This document shows, piece by piece, positions 17,944 through 26,765 of a stretch of DNA of 64,000 bases (its first letter is position 1; every line of letters starts with the position of its first letter). The translations under genes were made by a program, and so were the position numbers. Where the stretch lies: the NCBI GenBank assembly GCA_900548455.1, contig URKQ01000009.1, positions 1 through 64,000 on the forward strand, written 5' to 3'. Below the pieces are notes generated by a model. It was given only the letters and a program-made list of their open reading frames with translations, did not search any database and had not been told where the DNA came from. The DNA comes from an uncultured Clostridium sp. (GTDB lineage Bacteria > Bacillota > Clostridia > Clostridiales > Clostridiaceae).

Positions 17944-19362
17944 TTATTTAAATATTCCTGTTACAAAATCAATAATACCACCAAAGAAATCTCCAACCTT
18001 AGAGAAAAATCCTTTATCCTCAGAATCTGCCTCTACTTTATTTTCTTTATTAACATCTGAAATTGCACTATCTCCTTGAACTGTATCATCCTCTATGGAA
18101 GTTTCGTAAGATGATGCAGTATTAACTAAATAACCCGCATTTACACATTTTTCATAGGCAACTTTAGTTTCTTTTACACTTTCTAATCTAATTTCATGCA
18201 TCTCCTTTGTTACATCACTATCACCGTTAGCTTCAACAGTAGACCAATATACAATAGTTTTCCCTATCTCGCTGATAATTGCCATATCATATTGATCCAT
18301 ATTTTTTTTAACTGCACTAATTATTTGTTTATCAGCTTCACTTGTTGGATTAAACTGAGAAATCTGTTTATTTATATCATACCAATCATTAAAAAAATAC
18401 GCAGCCTTTGAACTGCAAACCTCCACAGTAACCCCAGGAAGTCCACTTGAAGTATCATATAATTTCATATCAGACAGTACTTCTGATAGTTCCTTAGGTG
18501 AAATCATTAAATCACACAACTCATAAATTTTCTTAGCAGTTTCTGACGCCATACCTTCATACTTATTATAAATAGATACCGATTCACCTTTATACTGTGA
18601 TGAGTTACTTATAGATCCATCGGATACTTCATTATCTTCTTCACTTGAAGATACAACCTTTACATCAAAGCTTGTACTCTTATCTTTACCATACCAATAA
18701 GCATTTATAGTTGTTTTACCTTCACCCTTAGCATAGAGCTTTCCCCTATATACTGAAACAACATTAGGGTCCTCAGACATCCAAAATACATCTACTGCAT
18801 TATTTAATGAAATGTACTCTCTATTTATTATTCCATTAGGAACAACTGCCCAAACATCGTCAACTTCTAATGTTTTAGGAGCATTTGACACTTCAAATTT
18901 AGCTTTATTTAATGCCTTCTCAACAGCCTTCTTAGCATCCATTACCCCTACTATTTTAGTTTTCCCGCAAGCAGATTTAAATGCTAATCTGTAAATATCT
19001 AATGTTTCATTTACAAAACCAGCTGCTTTTGAAACAAAATAATCTTCAGTTACATTTTTTCTTATAGACCAATATAGCATAGAATCATCCAACTTATTAT
19101 CTGGTGTTAGCGGTATATTTACATCATCCCCAGCTAAAAATCTAATGTATTTTTCTTGGTCATCATACTGTATGCCATTTTCTATCATATAATCAGTCAA
19201 TTGATTATAAATAGTAACAAAATCAATTTGCGTTTGCTCCAAAGCATTAAAAGCTTCATATAATTCATATCCATCCATAACATAACTTAAAGCACTTACA
19301 CAATTTGTCTGAATTAATATAAAACATATCAATGCACTAATAGTTAATTTAAATTTTTTCAT
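17944..19362 (-). CDS. Secreted protein with Ig-like (BIG2-like) domain
   Basis: About 472 residues. A clear signal peptide (MKKFKLTISALICFILIQTN, cleavage likely near ALS) precedes an acidic exported protein. Residues ~165-240 look like a bacterial Ig-like domain (ISLNNAVDVFWMSEDPNVVSV in sequence, then GKLYAKGEGKTTINAYW). The rest is helical and unrecognised. The tail (GFFSKVGDFFGGIIDFVTGI) is a short amphipathic or hydrophobic segment preceded by an acidic linker, perhaps for membrane contact. The ATG at 19362 has GGAGGA close before it. No sorting signal or enzyme motif is visible. The role is unknown; a surface or secreted adhesion-type protein is likely. Confidence 0.7.
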   Translation of the reverse strand: MKKFKLTISALICFILIQTNCVSALSYVMDGYELYEAFNALEQTQIDFVTIYNQLTDYMIENGIQYDDQEKYIRFLAGDDVNIPLTPDNKLDDSMLYWSIRKNVTEDYFVSKAAGFVNETLDIYRLAFKSACGKTKIVGVMDAKKAVEKALNKAKFEVSNAPKTLEVDDVWAVVPNGIINREYISLNNAVDVFWMSEDPNVVSVYRGKLYAKGEGKTTINAYWYGKDKSTSFDVKVVSSSEEDNEVSDGSISNSSQYKGESVSIYNKYEGMASETAKKIYELCDLMISPKELSEVLSDMKLYDTSSGLPGVTVEVCSSKAAYFFNDWYDINKQISQFNPTSEADKQIISAVKKNMDQYDMAIISEIGKTIVYWSTVEANGDSDVTKEMHEIRLESVKETKVAYEKCVNAGYLVNTASSYETSIEDDTVQGDSAISDVNKENKVEADSEDKGFFSKVGDFFGGIIDFVTGIFK

Positions 19363-19474
19363 ATTTCCTCCTTTGATTTTCTCACCTCTACAATTACGCA
19401 CTTTTATATGATACTATATATTCAATTTAAAATAAATATGTATATTTAGTATTTTCTGATATTCTAGAAACTTA

Positions 19475-19508
19475 AAAAGATTGCTAAAATAAATTTCAGC
19501 AATCTTTT
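19475..19508. terminator. Terminator after the decayed surface-protein fragment
   Basis: AAAAGATTGCT (19475-19485) pairs with AGCAATCTTTT (19498-19508); a T-rich flank follows on each side. Confidence 0.7.
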
Positions 19509-19516
19509 ATATTAAT

Positions 19517-19705
19517 TTACTTAAGTTTAGCCTCAGCATTAACTAATTTTGTAATATCCACAGCAAATTTTAAAGAATCATTTAAAGCATTATACTTACT
19601 TCTTGCAATGTGCACTTGGCTCCTGTCCTCTTCAGTTAAAGTTTCGTAAGCTTCTCTAGCTGCAATAGCATTGGCCTTATCTTCAGATTTTAATTTTTTT
19701 ATATT
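19517..19705 (-). pseudogene. C-terminal remnant of a surface/helical-repeat protein
   Basis: An open frame of 62 codons ends in TAA at 19517-19519 and is bounded upstream by an in-frame TAA; it has no usable start codon or ribosome binding site. The translation contains AAREAYETLTEEDRSQVH and ARSKYNALNDSLKFAV, the pattern of the helical repeats found near the ends of clostridial cell-surface and glycosidase proteins. It keeps its own downstream terminator. The likely explanation is that most of a surface-protein gene was deleted. Confidence 0.55.
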
Positions 19706-19735
19706 TTAACTTAAATTAAATTTTAATAAAAATAA

Positions 19736-19770
19736 AAACATTGCTAGAACCCTAAGGCTTAGCAATGTTT
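19736..19770 (-). terminator. Terminator after CWB2 surface-protein gene
   Basis: AAACATTGCTA (19736-19746) pairs with TAGCAATGTTT (19760-19770), nine bases after the stop codon on the minus strand. Confidence 0.75.
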
Positions 19771-19778
19771 TATTTGTG

Positions 19779-22610
19779 TTAATTAGAAATACATGATTTT
19801 AATTGTTCTACAGTTACGTCTGGTATACCTCCACCAGTTCTTACTATTAAGTCACCATATCTGTTAATTAACACTTGTCTTTGATCCGATGTTAATTCGT
19901 CATCAGCTAATACTACAGGCGAACCACTGACTGCTGCAACCGGTCCTGCTGATAAAGCATCTATTAGCTCCATTCCCTTTGCTATATATACTTTATTTAT
20001 TATCTTACCATAAAATTTATCTATTACTTTAGCGTTAGTTCCAAATCTATTATCCCCAGCTAACCTATTTCCAGAAATATTTAATAAGGTAACTTCATTT
20101 GCTTTACTTAATATTTGATCAGATAATACTGCTGTACCTCCAATTAAGTATGCGCTCTCTATTTGCTCTGATTTTAACCAACTATATATATCATCTTGTA
20201 TATCCTCTTTATCTACTAATATAATTGGCATACTATCTCTCCCTGCAACTGAGGATATAGACAATGCGTCAGCTTCTCCATAACCATTACATATAACTAT
20301 ATTCTTCACATCATAGCAATTTTTATCTATATATTGAGCAACTTTCAATGAAGTATTATTTCTATTTATACCCCCAATTCTTTCTACATTTTTAATACCT
20401 AGGCCTTTTAGTTGACTTATTACACTATCCTTCACCACAGATGTTCCACCTATGACTATAGCATTTTTTGCACCTAATCGCTTAATTTCTACTACGGTTT
20501 TATCACTTAATATTTCTGTTTCTGTTAATAATATAGGTGCTTTCTTATACGTTGCAAGTGGTGTTGCAGATAATCCATCTGCTAAGGCCTTACCATTTAC
20601 TATAATTACAGTATCAGCACTTGCAAATTCACTATTACTAAGTTTTACTGCAGTTTCATATCTATCTATTCCTATCAACGAATTAACTTGTGTATTCCTC
20701 CCTACTACACTAACTGACCTAAGAATGCTTGTACTATTCCCATCACTATCTGTTACATCATATTCTACATAACCTTCTCCTAACCCATCAGTATTAACCG
20801 TATTTTTTACCACTCTAATTTTTGAAGTAATATCTCCATCTTCCTTATCCATAGCTTTAACATTCTTTAATGGGTCGAATTCATCTCCTATTTTTATTTT
20901 TATATCCTCTGCTTTAATTATAGGTTTTTCGTTGCTTTTTACTGTAACTTTTATTTCCTTAGTTGCTTTATTCCCATCACTATCTATTACTTCATATACT
21001 ACTTTGTATTCTCCCTCTACCTTAGTATTAACAGTGTTTTCTACAACCTTAATTTTTGAAGTAATATTTCCATCTTCTTTATCTATTGCTTTAACATTCT
21101 TTATCGGATCAAATATATCCCCTATTTTTATTACTAAATTTTCTGATATGATTTCTGGAATCTTATTTATATGATCATCTAAATTTATTGTTTTACTTAT
21201 TGTATTTCCAAAAACAGTTTTAAATTCTATATCAATACTATCTTTATTACCAATCACAATATTATCTACATCAAATCTTCCTTTATAGTCTAATTGTACT
21301 TTTTCACCCTCGATATACATATCAGCTATATCTAAAGTTGCACCCTTTACACCTACTTTTCCATTATTAGCTACTAAAGGTTTACTATCTATTCTTATTG
21401 GTAAATCTTCAACTGGATAAGTTTTCATTGATGTTGAGCTAATAGAATTTGAACCACTCATAATTATAGTTCCATTATATAACGTAGGATTACCACCCCA
21501 ACTCATACTTCTTCCATATAAAGTCCCCCCTAGTGTTAATCCACCATTAACTCTTAATGCTCCTAAAACATATATATTCCCCTTAATATTAACATTCCCA
21601 TTTATATTTAATACTGCATTAGGACCTACATATAAATCTCCGTCTATTGTTTTATTTGACCAAAAATCGTTTTGCGTTATTACTGAAATCCCTTCTACAG
21701 CTTTATTTGGGTTTGTATCTGCATTAACTGAAAAGTTCCCCCCACTTAAATCTGCTGAATTTTCATTACTTTCTACGTTAGAATTATAAATTTGATTTTC
21801 ATTCCAACTTTTATCCTTCAAACATATAACTCGTATCTTCCATTCTCCTAACTCTGTTTCTTCATTTATATCAATATATCCTTCATACAATTCTTCTTCA
21901 CTATTATATTTAAGTGAGATTATCTGTGTATTTTGTGTGATAGGCTTGTAATAGTGTATTCCCACATTCTCCTCATCTATTCCTGACATATCATCTGTTG
22001 CCTTAAAGCTTATTTTTACTCTATCTCCTGGTTTTACTTCCTTTTTATCAACCTTTAAACTACTTATATCTAATACTGGCTTTGTCACATCTGCATTGGT
22101 TCCACTAACTGTAAAATTTCCTCCACTTAAATCTGCTGAATTTTCATTACTCTCTACGTTAGAATTATAAATATAATTTTCATTCCAACTTTTATCCTTC
22201 AAATATATAAGTCGTATCTTCCATTCACCTGACTCGGTTCCTTCATTTATATCAATATATCCTTCGTACAATTCTTCTTCACTATTATATTTAAGTGAGA
22301 TTATCTGTGTATTTTGTGTGATAGGCTTGTAATAATGTATTCCCACATTCTCCTCATCTATTCCTGACATATCATCTGTTGCCTTAAAGCTTATCTTTAC
22401 TCTATCTCCTGGTTTTGCTTCCTTTTTATCTACCTTTAAGCTACTTACATCTAATACCGGCTTTGTTACATCCACTCCAGTAATTTGACCTTTTCTTTCA
22501 GTACCTAGTAATCCTTCTTTGTCATTTGCAAACACTTCTATTCTTGGTGAATAGGACAACGTTATCATTGTCGCTAGCAAAATTGATGTTACTTTTTTAA
22601 ACTTCTTCAT
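19779..22610 (-). CDS. Cell-wall-anchored surface protein with three CWB2 domains
   Basis: About 943 residues, exported by a signal peptide (~1-28). Two near-identical ~120-residue modules follow (~47-171 and ~174-297), each with DVTKPVLD..SSLKVDKKE and GIHYYKPITQNTQIISLKYN. Next comes a short beta-helix-like stretch (GDLYVGPNAVLNINGNVNIK, ~315-385), two Ig/DUF5011-like modules (IKIGDIFDPIKNVKAIDKED type, ~490-645), and three CWB2 (PF04122) cell-wall-binding repeats (GIDRYETAVKLS, NGKALADGLSATPLA, AIVIGGTSVV). CWB2 triplets attach clostridial S-layer-type proteins to wall polymers. GGAGGGG precedes the chosen ATG. A surface adhesin or S-layer-associated role is likely; the ligand is unknown. 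Confidence 0.9.
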   Translation of the reverse strand: MKKFKKVTSILLATMITLSYSPRIEVFANDKEGLLGTERKGQITGVDVTKPVLDVSSLKVDKKEAKPGDRVKISFKATDDMSGIDEENVGIHYYKPITQNTQIISLKYNSEEELYEGYIDINEGTESGEWKIRLIYLKDKSWNENYIYNSNVESNENSADLSGGNFTVSGTNADVTKPVLDISSLKVDKKEVKPGDRVKISFKATDDMSGIDEENVGIHYYKPITQNTQIISLKYNSEEELYEGYIDINEETELGEWKIRVICLKDKSWNENQIYNSNVESNENSADLSGGNFSVNADTNPNKAVEGISVITQNDFWSNKTIDGDLYVGPNAVLNINGNVNIKGNIYVLGALRVNGGLTLGGTLYGRSMSWGGNPTLYNGTIIMSGSNSISSTSMKTYPVEDLPIRIDSKPLVANNGKVGVKGATLDIADMYIEGEKVQLDYKGRFDVDNIVIGNKDSIDIEFKTVFGNTISKTINLDDHINKIPEIISENLVIKIGDIFDPIKNVKAIDKEDGNITSKIKVVENTVNTKVEGEYKVVYEVIDSDGNKATKEIKVTVKSNEKPIIKAEDIKIKIGDEFDPLKNVKAMDKEDGDITSKIRVVKNTVNTDGLGEGYVEYDVTDSDGNSTSILRSVSVVGRNTQVNSLIGIDRYETAVKLSNSEFASADTVIIVNGKALADGLSATPLATYKKAPILLTETEILSDKTVVEIKRLGAKNAIVIGGTSVVKDSVISQLKGLGIKNVERIGGINRNNTSLKVAQYIDKNCYDVKNIVICNGYGEADALSISSVAGRDSMPIILVDKEDIQDDIYSWLKSEQIESAYLIGGTAVLSDQILSKANEVTLLNISGNRLAGDNRFGTNAKVIDKFYGKIINKVYIAKGMELIDALSAGPVAAVSGSPVVLADDELTSDQRQVLINRYGDLIVRTGGGIPDVTVEQLKSCISN

Positions 22611-22736
22611 AATTCCCCTCCAATTATAATGATATATCCCCTTATAATATATCATATTCCTTACTTATAATACAATATAATACATATATTCTATATTGTA
22701 ACACATACTTTTCATAATATGTTAAATATATTATTA

Positions 22737-22764
22737 TTGACTTGCAATATCCATATAGTATAAT
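22737..22764 (+). promoter_or_regulatory. Sigma-A-type promoter for the SDR gene
   Basis: TTGACT (22737-22742), 16-bp spacer, TATAAT (22759-22764), about 50 bases before the ATG of the plus-strand oxidoreductase gene. Confidence 0.6.
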
Positions 22765-22814
22765 AATTTAAACGATTAACTCAGTAATTTAATATTTTAA
22801 GTGAGGTGTTCTAT

Positions 22815-23576
22815 ATGAGTATTTTATCAAAAAGCTTAGAAAACAAAGTCGTCGTAATTACAGGAGGAACTAGAGGTATTGGATTTGCAACGGTTAAAGC
22901 ATTTCTTGATGAAGGTTCAAAGGTAGTTCTTTGTGGTTCAAAAAAAGATACTGTTGATAAAGCAATTAGTGAGTTAAAATCACTAAATGAAAATTACCCT
23001 GTACTTGGCTTTTTCCCAGATCTTTTAAATTTAAATGAAATTAAATCAATGCTAGATGAAATAGTTAAAACGTGGGGCACTGTCGATATTTTAATTAATA
23101 ATGCAGGAATTAGTGACAGTCAGTCCATATTTAATCAAGATAATGAGCACTTTGCCAAAGTTATGAATATTAACGTTCAAGCTGTATTTAACTGCTCTAA
23201 GCTAGTAGCAGAAATTATGAAAAAAAATCATAGTGGTGTAATTTTAAATACTAGTTCAATTGTAAGTTTATATGGTCAAAAATCAGGAGTAGGTTATCCT
23301 ACATCAAAATTTGCTATAAATGGATTAACAAAATCTTTAGCTAGGGAACTTGGAAATGATGGTATAAGGGTAAATGCTGTAGCTCCTGGAATAATTGCTA
23401 CTGATATGGTAGCTGCCCTTGATCAAAATATGATAAATAAAATGGCTGAAAACATTCCTGTAAAAAGGCTTGGAAACCCAGAAGATATTGCAAATGCCTT
23501 TCTATTTTTAGCCTCTGACATGGCTTCTTATATAAGTGGTGCAATTTTATCTGTAGATGGAGCAATGATTATATAA
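22815..23576 (+). CDS. SDR-family NAD(P)-dependent oxidoreductase
   Basis: About 253 residues, a classical short-chain dehydrogenase. The cofactor-binding motif is VITGGTRGIGFATV, followed by LINNAGISD. The catalytic Ser-Tyr-Lys set lies in NTSSIV and GYPTSKFAINGL; the C-terminal part reads RVNAVAPGIIATDM and ends GAILSVDGAMII. It resembles FabG-type 3-oxoacyl-ACP reductases and other dehydrogenases, but no fatty-acid genes are near, so the substrate is open. The ATG at 22815 with GAGGTG upstream is chosen over the first TTC-linked GTG/ATG frame start. It is monocistronic. Confidence 0.85.
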   Translation: MSILSKSLENKVVVITGGTRGIGFATVKAFLDEGSKVVLCGSKKDTVDKAISELKSLNENYPVLGFFPDLLNLNEIKSMLDEIVKTWGTVDILINNAGISDSQSIFNQDNEHFAKVMNINVQAVFNCSKLVAEIMKKNHSGVILNTSSIVSLYGQKSGVGYPTSKFAINGLTKSLARELGNDGIRVNAVAPGIIATDMVAALDQNMINKMAENIPVKRLGNPEDIANAFLFLASDMASYISGAILSVDGAMII

Positions 23577-23578
23577 AA

Positions 23579-23633
23579 GGCTGTGCATGTATACACAGCC
23601 AAATAAAAACATAGGGATTCCCATCGAGAATCC
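23579..23633. terminator. Two adjacent hairpins between convergent genes
   Basis: GGCTGTG/ACACAGCC (23579-23600) follows the SDR gene, and GGGATTC/GAATCCC (23614-23633) follows the minus-strand ABC ATPase gene. Confidence 0.65.
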
Positions 23634-23648
23634 CTTCCTTCATTACTT

Positions 23649-24434
23649 TTATATTGCGGGGACAAAGAAAGGCCTATCATTGTCAAGTCTATGAATTTCA
23701 AAATTCATTTCATAAACTGCTTTTAAATTTTCCTTTGTAAGAACCTCATCAATTGACCCGCTCTTAAATATAGTTCCTTCTTTCATTAATACGATATCGT
23801 TACAGTATGCTGCACTTAAGTTTAAATCATGAAGTATAGCTATAATTGTTTTATTTTCTTCCTTATTTAACTTCTTTAGAGTTTCCATAAGTTCTACTTG
23901 ATACCTTATATCTAAGTGTGATATTGGTTCATCCAGTATTAAATACTTTGTATCTTGTGCAATAGCTCTTGCAACGAGAACCCTTTGAGCTTCTCCTCCA
24001 CTTAAATAAAAGAAAGGCTTATCTTTTAAATATCCACAATTAGTTAATTCCATGGCGTGGTTAATTATTTCTTTATCTAATTTAGATAAACTTTGGAATC
24101 GCTTTTGATGTGGAGTTCTTCCCATGGCAACAATATCTTCTACTGAAAAACTAACATCCATATTTACATTTTGAGGTACAAAAGAAACCTTGGTAGCTAA
24201 TTCTTTTCTATCATATCTTTTTATATTTTTCTCTTCAAGAGATATGGTGCCTTCTTCTATATCTAAAAATCTTAATATATGACGAATAAGTGATGTCTTC
24301 CCAGAACCATTAGGTCCTAATATCCCATAGAAACCGCCTTCTTTAAAAACTTCAGATATATTCTTTAGTATGTACTCTTTATTTTTTGCAGGCTGCCAAC
24401 TCAAATCATTTACAGCTAAAACTCTTTCTTCCAT
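23649..24434 (-). CDS. btuD: Cobalamin/cobamide ABC importer ATPase
   Basis: About 261 residues of the FecE/BtuD class: Walker A GPNGSGKTSL, Q-loop FVPQNVNMDVSFSVED, signature YLSGGEAQRVLVARAIAQ, Walker B LILDEPISHLDIR and switch HDLNLSAAYC. Earlier in-frame ATGs lie inside the end of the permease gene; the start at 24434 has GAGG eight bases upstream. It is the last gene of a three-gene operon (binding protein, permease, ATPase) under a cobalamin riboswitch. So corrinoid import is the most likely function, rather than iron-siderophore import, which shares the fold. Confidence 0.85.
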   Translation of the reverse strand: MEERVLAVNDLSWQPAKNKEYILKNISEVFKEGGFYGILGPNGSGKTSLIRHILRFLDIEEGTISLEEKNIKRYDRKELATKVSFVPQNVNMDVSFSVEDIVAMGRTPHQKRFQSLSKLDKEIINHAMELTNCGYLKDKPFFYLSGGEAQRVLVARAIAQDTKYLILDEPISHLDIRYQVELMETLKKLNKEENKTIIAILHDLNLSAAYCNDIVLMKEGTIFKSGSIDEVLTKENLKAVYEMNFEIHRLDNDRPFFVPAI

Positions 24435-24444
24435 TTCCATTACC

Positions 24445-25494
24445 TCAACACTTTCCACTTTTATTGTTACGATAAAGTAAAAATATAAAATATGGTGCTC
24501 CAAATACGGCTGTTATTACTCCTACTGGAATTTCCGTTGGTTGTGCTATAGTTCTAGCTATAGTATCACATATAACCATAAATGTTGCTCCACCAAAATA
24601 TGAAAAAGGAATAAGAAATTTATGATCTGAACCAATTATAAGTTTCATACAATGAGGAATAATAAGTCCAACAAATCCTATTGTCCCACTTACAGAAACA
24701 CTGGCAGCAACTAAAACTGCTGAAATGATAATTAAAATATTCTTTAATTTTTGAGTGTCTATTCCTAGGCTTGATGCTACTTCATCTCCTGTTAAAATAA
24801 CATTTAAATCTCTACTAAATAAAAATATAATTGCTACACATAATAAAGAAATAAGGGCTAAGAAAATAACCTTATTCCAATTTGCAGAGCTAAAACTTCC
24901 AAGTGTCCATAGATAGACTTTTTCAAGTTGCTCACGATTATATATCATTAAAAGTGAAATAAATGAACTTAACATTGTACTTATTGCTGTTCCAGTAAGA
25001 AGAAGGCTTGTTGTCATCACCCTTCCCCCTAAGTTTCCTATCTTATATACTAAAAGTACCGCCAAAATAGCACCTATAAAGGCAAAAATACTAGTTACTC
25101 CAAGTCCAAAGAAACTAATTGTAATTCCTGACAGCATAGCAATGGTAGCACCTAGTGATGCTCCTGATGATATTCCTAAAATATGTGGATCTGCAAGTGA
25201 ATTTCTAAATACTGCTTGAAAGGTGCAGCCTACCACTGCAAGAGCTCCTCCCACAAGAGCAGATTCCAGTATCCTAGGTAAACGCACCTTCCATATTATC
25301 ACTTCATACATGTTCTTTACATCACTTACATCTATAAATCTATTTATAATTGGTATTTTAGAAGCTAATATTTTAAAGCTGTCACCAACAGTTATAGATG
25401 CAGATCCCACAGATTCAGCAATAACAATACATAGGAGCAAAAAAATAATAAGTAAACTAATATATAAATAGTACCTTTTCTTCTTTGCTTCCAT
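24445..25494 (-). CDS. btuC: Cobalamin ABC importer permease, FecCD/BtuC family
   Basis: A 349-residue permease with about ten helices. Family markers are LPRILESALVGGALAVVGCTF near residue 80, the segment NSLADPHILGISSGASLGAT and GTIGFVGLIIPHCMKLIIGSDH. The GGGAGGAATATTTAATG context supports the start. It sits 16 bases after the binding-protein gene. The riboswitch in front of the operon argues for a corrinoid as substrate. Confidence 0.88.
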   Translation of the reverse strand: MEAKKKRYYLYISLLIIFLLLCIVIAESVGSASITVGDSFKILASKIPIINRFIDVSDVKNMYEVIIWKVRLPRILESALVGGALAVVGCTFQAVFRNSLADPHILGISSGASLGATIAMLSGITISFFGLGVTSIFAFIGAILAVLLVYKIGNLGGRVMTTSLLLTGTAISTMLSSFISLLMIYNREQLEKVYLWTLGSFSSANWNKVIFLALISLLCVAIIFLFSRDLNVILTGDEVASSLGIDTQKLKNILIIISAVLVAASVSVSGTIGFVGLIIPHCMKLIIGSDHKFLIPFSYFGGATFMVICDTIARTIAQPTEIPVGVITAVFGAPYFIFLLYRNNKSGKC

Positions 25495-25510
25495 TAAATA
25501 TTCCTCCCAC

Positions 25511-26458
25511 TTACTTAAAAGCTTCTGGATGGAATATTTTAGCTAATGTTAAAACTCCCTCTGCATTACGATATCCTTGACGATCTAATAAATTGTTATC
25601 TATCTCATATACTCTTCCTTCTTTTACAGCTGTAAGTTCTTTATATCCTTCTGTAGCCATAAAGTTATCTTTGTCGCCTTTTCTTACTACAATGATATGA
25701 GGATCAGCTTCTAGTAAAGTTTCAAGAGAATATGTCCAGTTATCAGATGCTGGTACTATGTTATTTCCACCTGCAAGTTTAATTAATTGACCTACAAAAG
25801 TGTTAACTGGTGCAGTAAAGTCTCCTCCTTCACCATAACCAACAACATAATATACTGTTGGCTGTTCAAGTCCATTAATCTTAGTTTCAACATCACTTAA
25901 TGTAGCTTTCATTTCAGCAACAGTTTTATCAGCTTCAGATTGTTTATTTGTGATTTTACCTAAAGTGTCCATTATGGTATAAACACCATTTACATCGTTT
26001 TCTTCATATAAAGAAATAACTTTTATACCAGCTTCATTAAGCTTGGCACCGTTCTCTTCATTAAAGTGAGTAGATGTAATTACAAGATCTGGTTCTAATC
26101 CAATAATCTTTTCAATATCAGGTGTTCTTAACGTTCCAATTGACTCAATACTAGATACTTCAGCAGGATAATCACAGTAATTCGTTCTTCCTACAAGTTT
26201 ATCCTCTGCTCCAAGTTTAAACATAAGTTCTGTTATATTTGGGGCTACAGAAACAATTTTTGTAGGTTCCTTTTCAATGGTTAACTCCTTACCGAATGAA
26301 TCTGTTATGGTAATTGGATAAGTAAGATTTGATACCTTTTCAGGTTCCTTTGCAGTATTACCTTCATCCTTTCCTTTATTATTTGCACATCCAGCAAATC
26401 CTACAGCACAAATAATAACTAAAAACATTACTGCAAATTTTTTAAATAAGTTTTTCAT
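25511..26458 (-). CDS. btuF: Cobalamin ABC importer substrate-binding lipoprotein
   Basis: About 315 residues. The signal peptide ends in a lipobox, VGFAGC, with the lipidated Cys at about residue 24, followed by a charged linker. The fold is the class III (BtuF/FhuD) periplasmic-binding type: TITDSFGKELTIEKEPTKIV, then VSVAPNITELMFKLGAEDKL and the SIESIGTLRTPDIEKIIGL segment, as in BtuF. GGAG lies just upstream of the ATG at 26458; the longer frame starts in the leader. It is the first gene after a cobalamin riboswitch. Confidence 0.88.
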   Translation of the reverse strand: MKNLFKKFAVMFLVIICAVGFAGCANNKGKDEGNTAKEPEKVSNLTYPITITDSFGKELTIEKEPTKIVSVAPNITELMFKLGAEDKLVGRTNYCDYPAEVSSIESIGTLRTPDIEKIIGLEPDLVITSTHFNEENGAKLNEAGIKVISLYEENDVNGVYTIMDTLGKITNKQSEADKTVAEMKATLSDVETKINGLEQPTVYYVVGYGEGGDFTAPVNTFVGQLIKLAGGNNIVPASDNWTYSLETLLEADPHIIVVRKGDKDNFMATEGYKELTAVKEGRVYEIDNNLLDRQGYRNAEGVLTLAKIFHPEAFK

Positions 26459-26502
26459 ATAAGCTCCTTCTTGTTTTCTCCCTCCCAAAGAGAACACTAA
26501 TG

Positions 26503-26686
26503 AAGTTATGGCAGGTTTCCTGACTTAAGAATCATCCTACTCACCAAAATCCTTCTCAAGCTATTAAAAGCTCAATGGTAACCTCCTTTGGCTTTCATCA
26601 TCTATCACAGTAGTGGGGGCTGCTATGGATTTTCACCATATTCCCTTTTACCTTCTATCTTTATTAGAAGCACCATACTATGTCTA
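26503..26686 (-). promoter_or_regulatory. Cobalamin riboswitch upstream of btuFCD
   Basis: On the minus strand the conserved segments GGTGAAAATCCATAGCAG, CCCCCACTACTGTGA, GATGAAAGCCA, and the closing AAGTCAGGAAACCTGCC are all visible in the right order, which is the B12-element pattern. The element ends about 45 bases before the btuF start, so control may be at translation. Bound cobalamin should switch the importer off. Confidence 0.92.
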
Positions 26687-26765
26687 TATTATTATATAAA
26701 GCAAATGAAAATATTACAATAAAAAACTAGAATATTACCCAAAAAGTGTACCTCTATATTATTAC

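Noticed and set aside
24434..24503. Extended N-terminus of the first BtuD-like ATPase
   Set aside because: The extra residues are encoded inside the permease gene, and an internal ATG with a good ribosome site matches the family's usual start.
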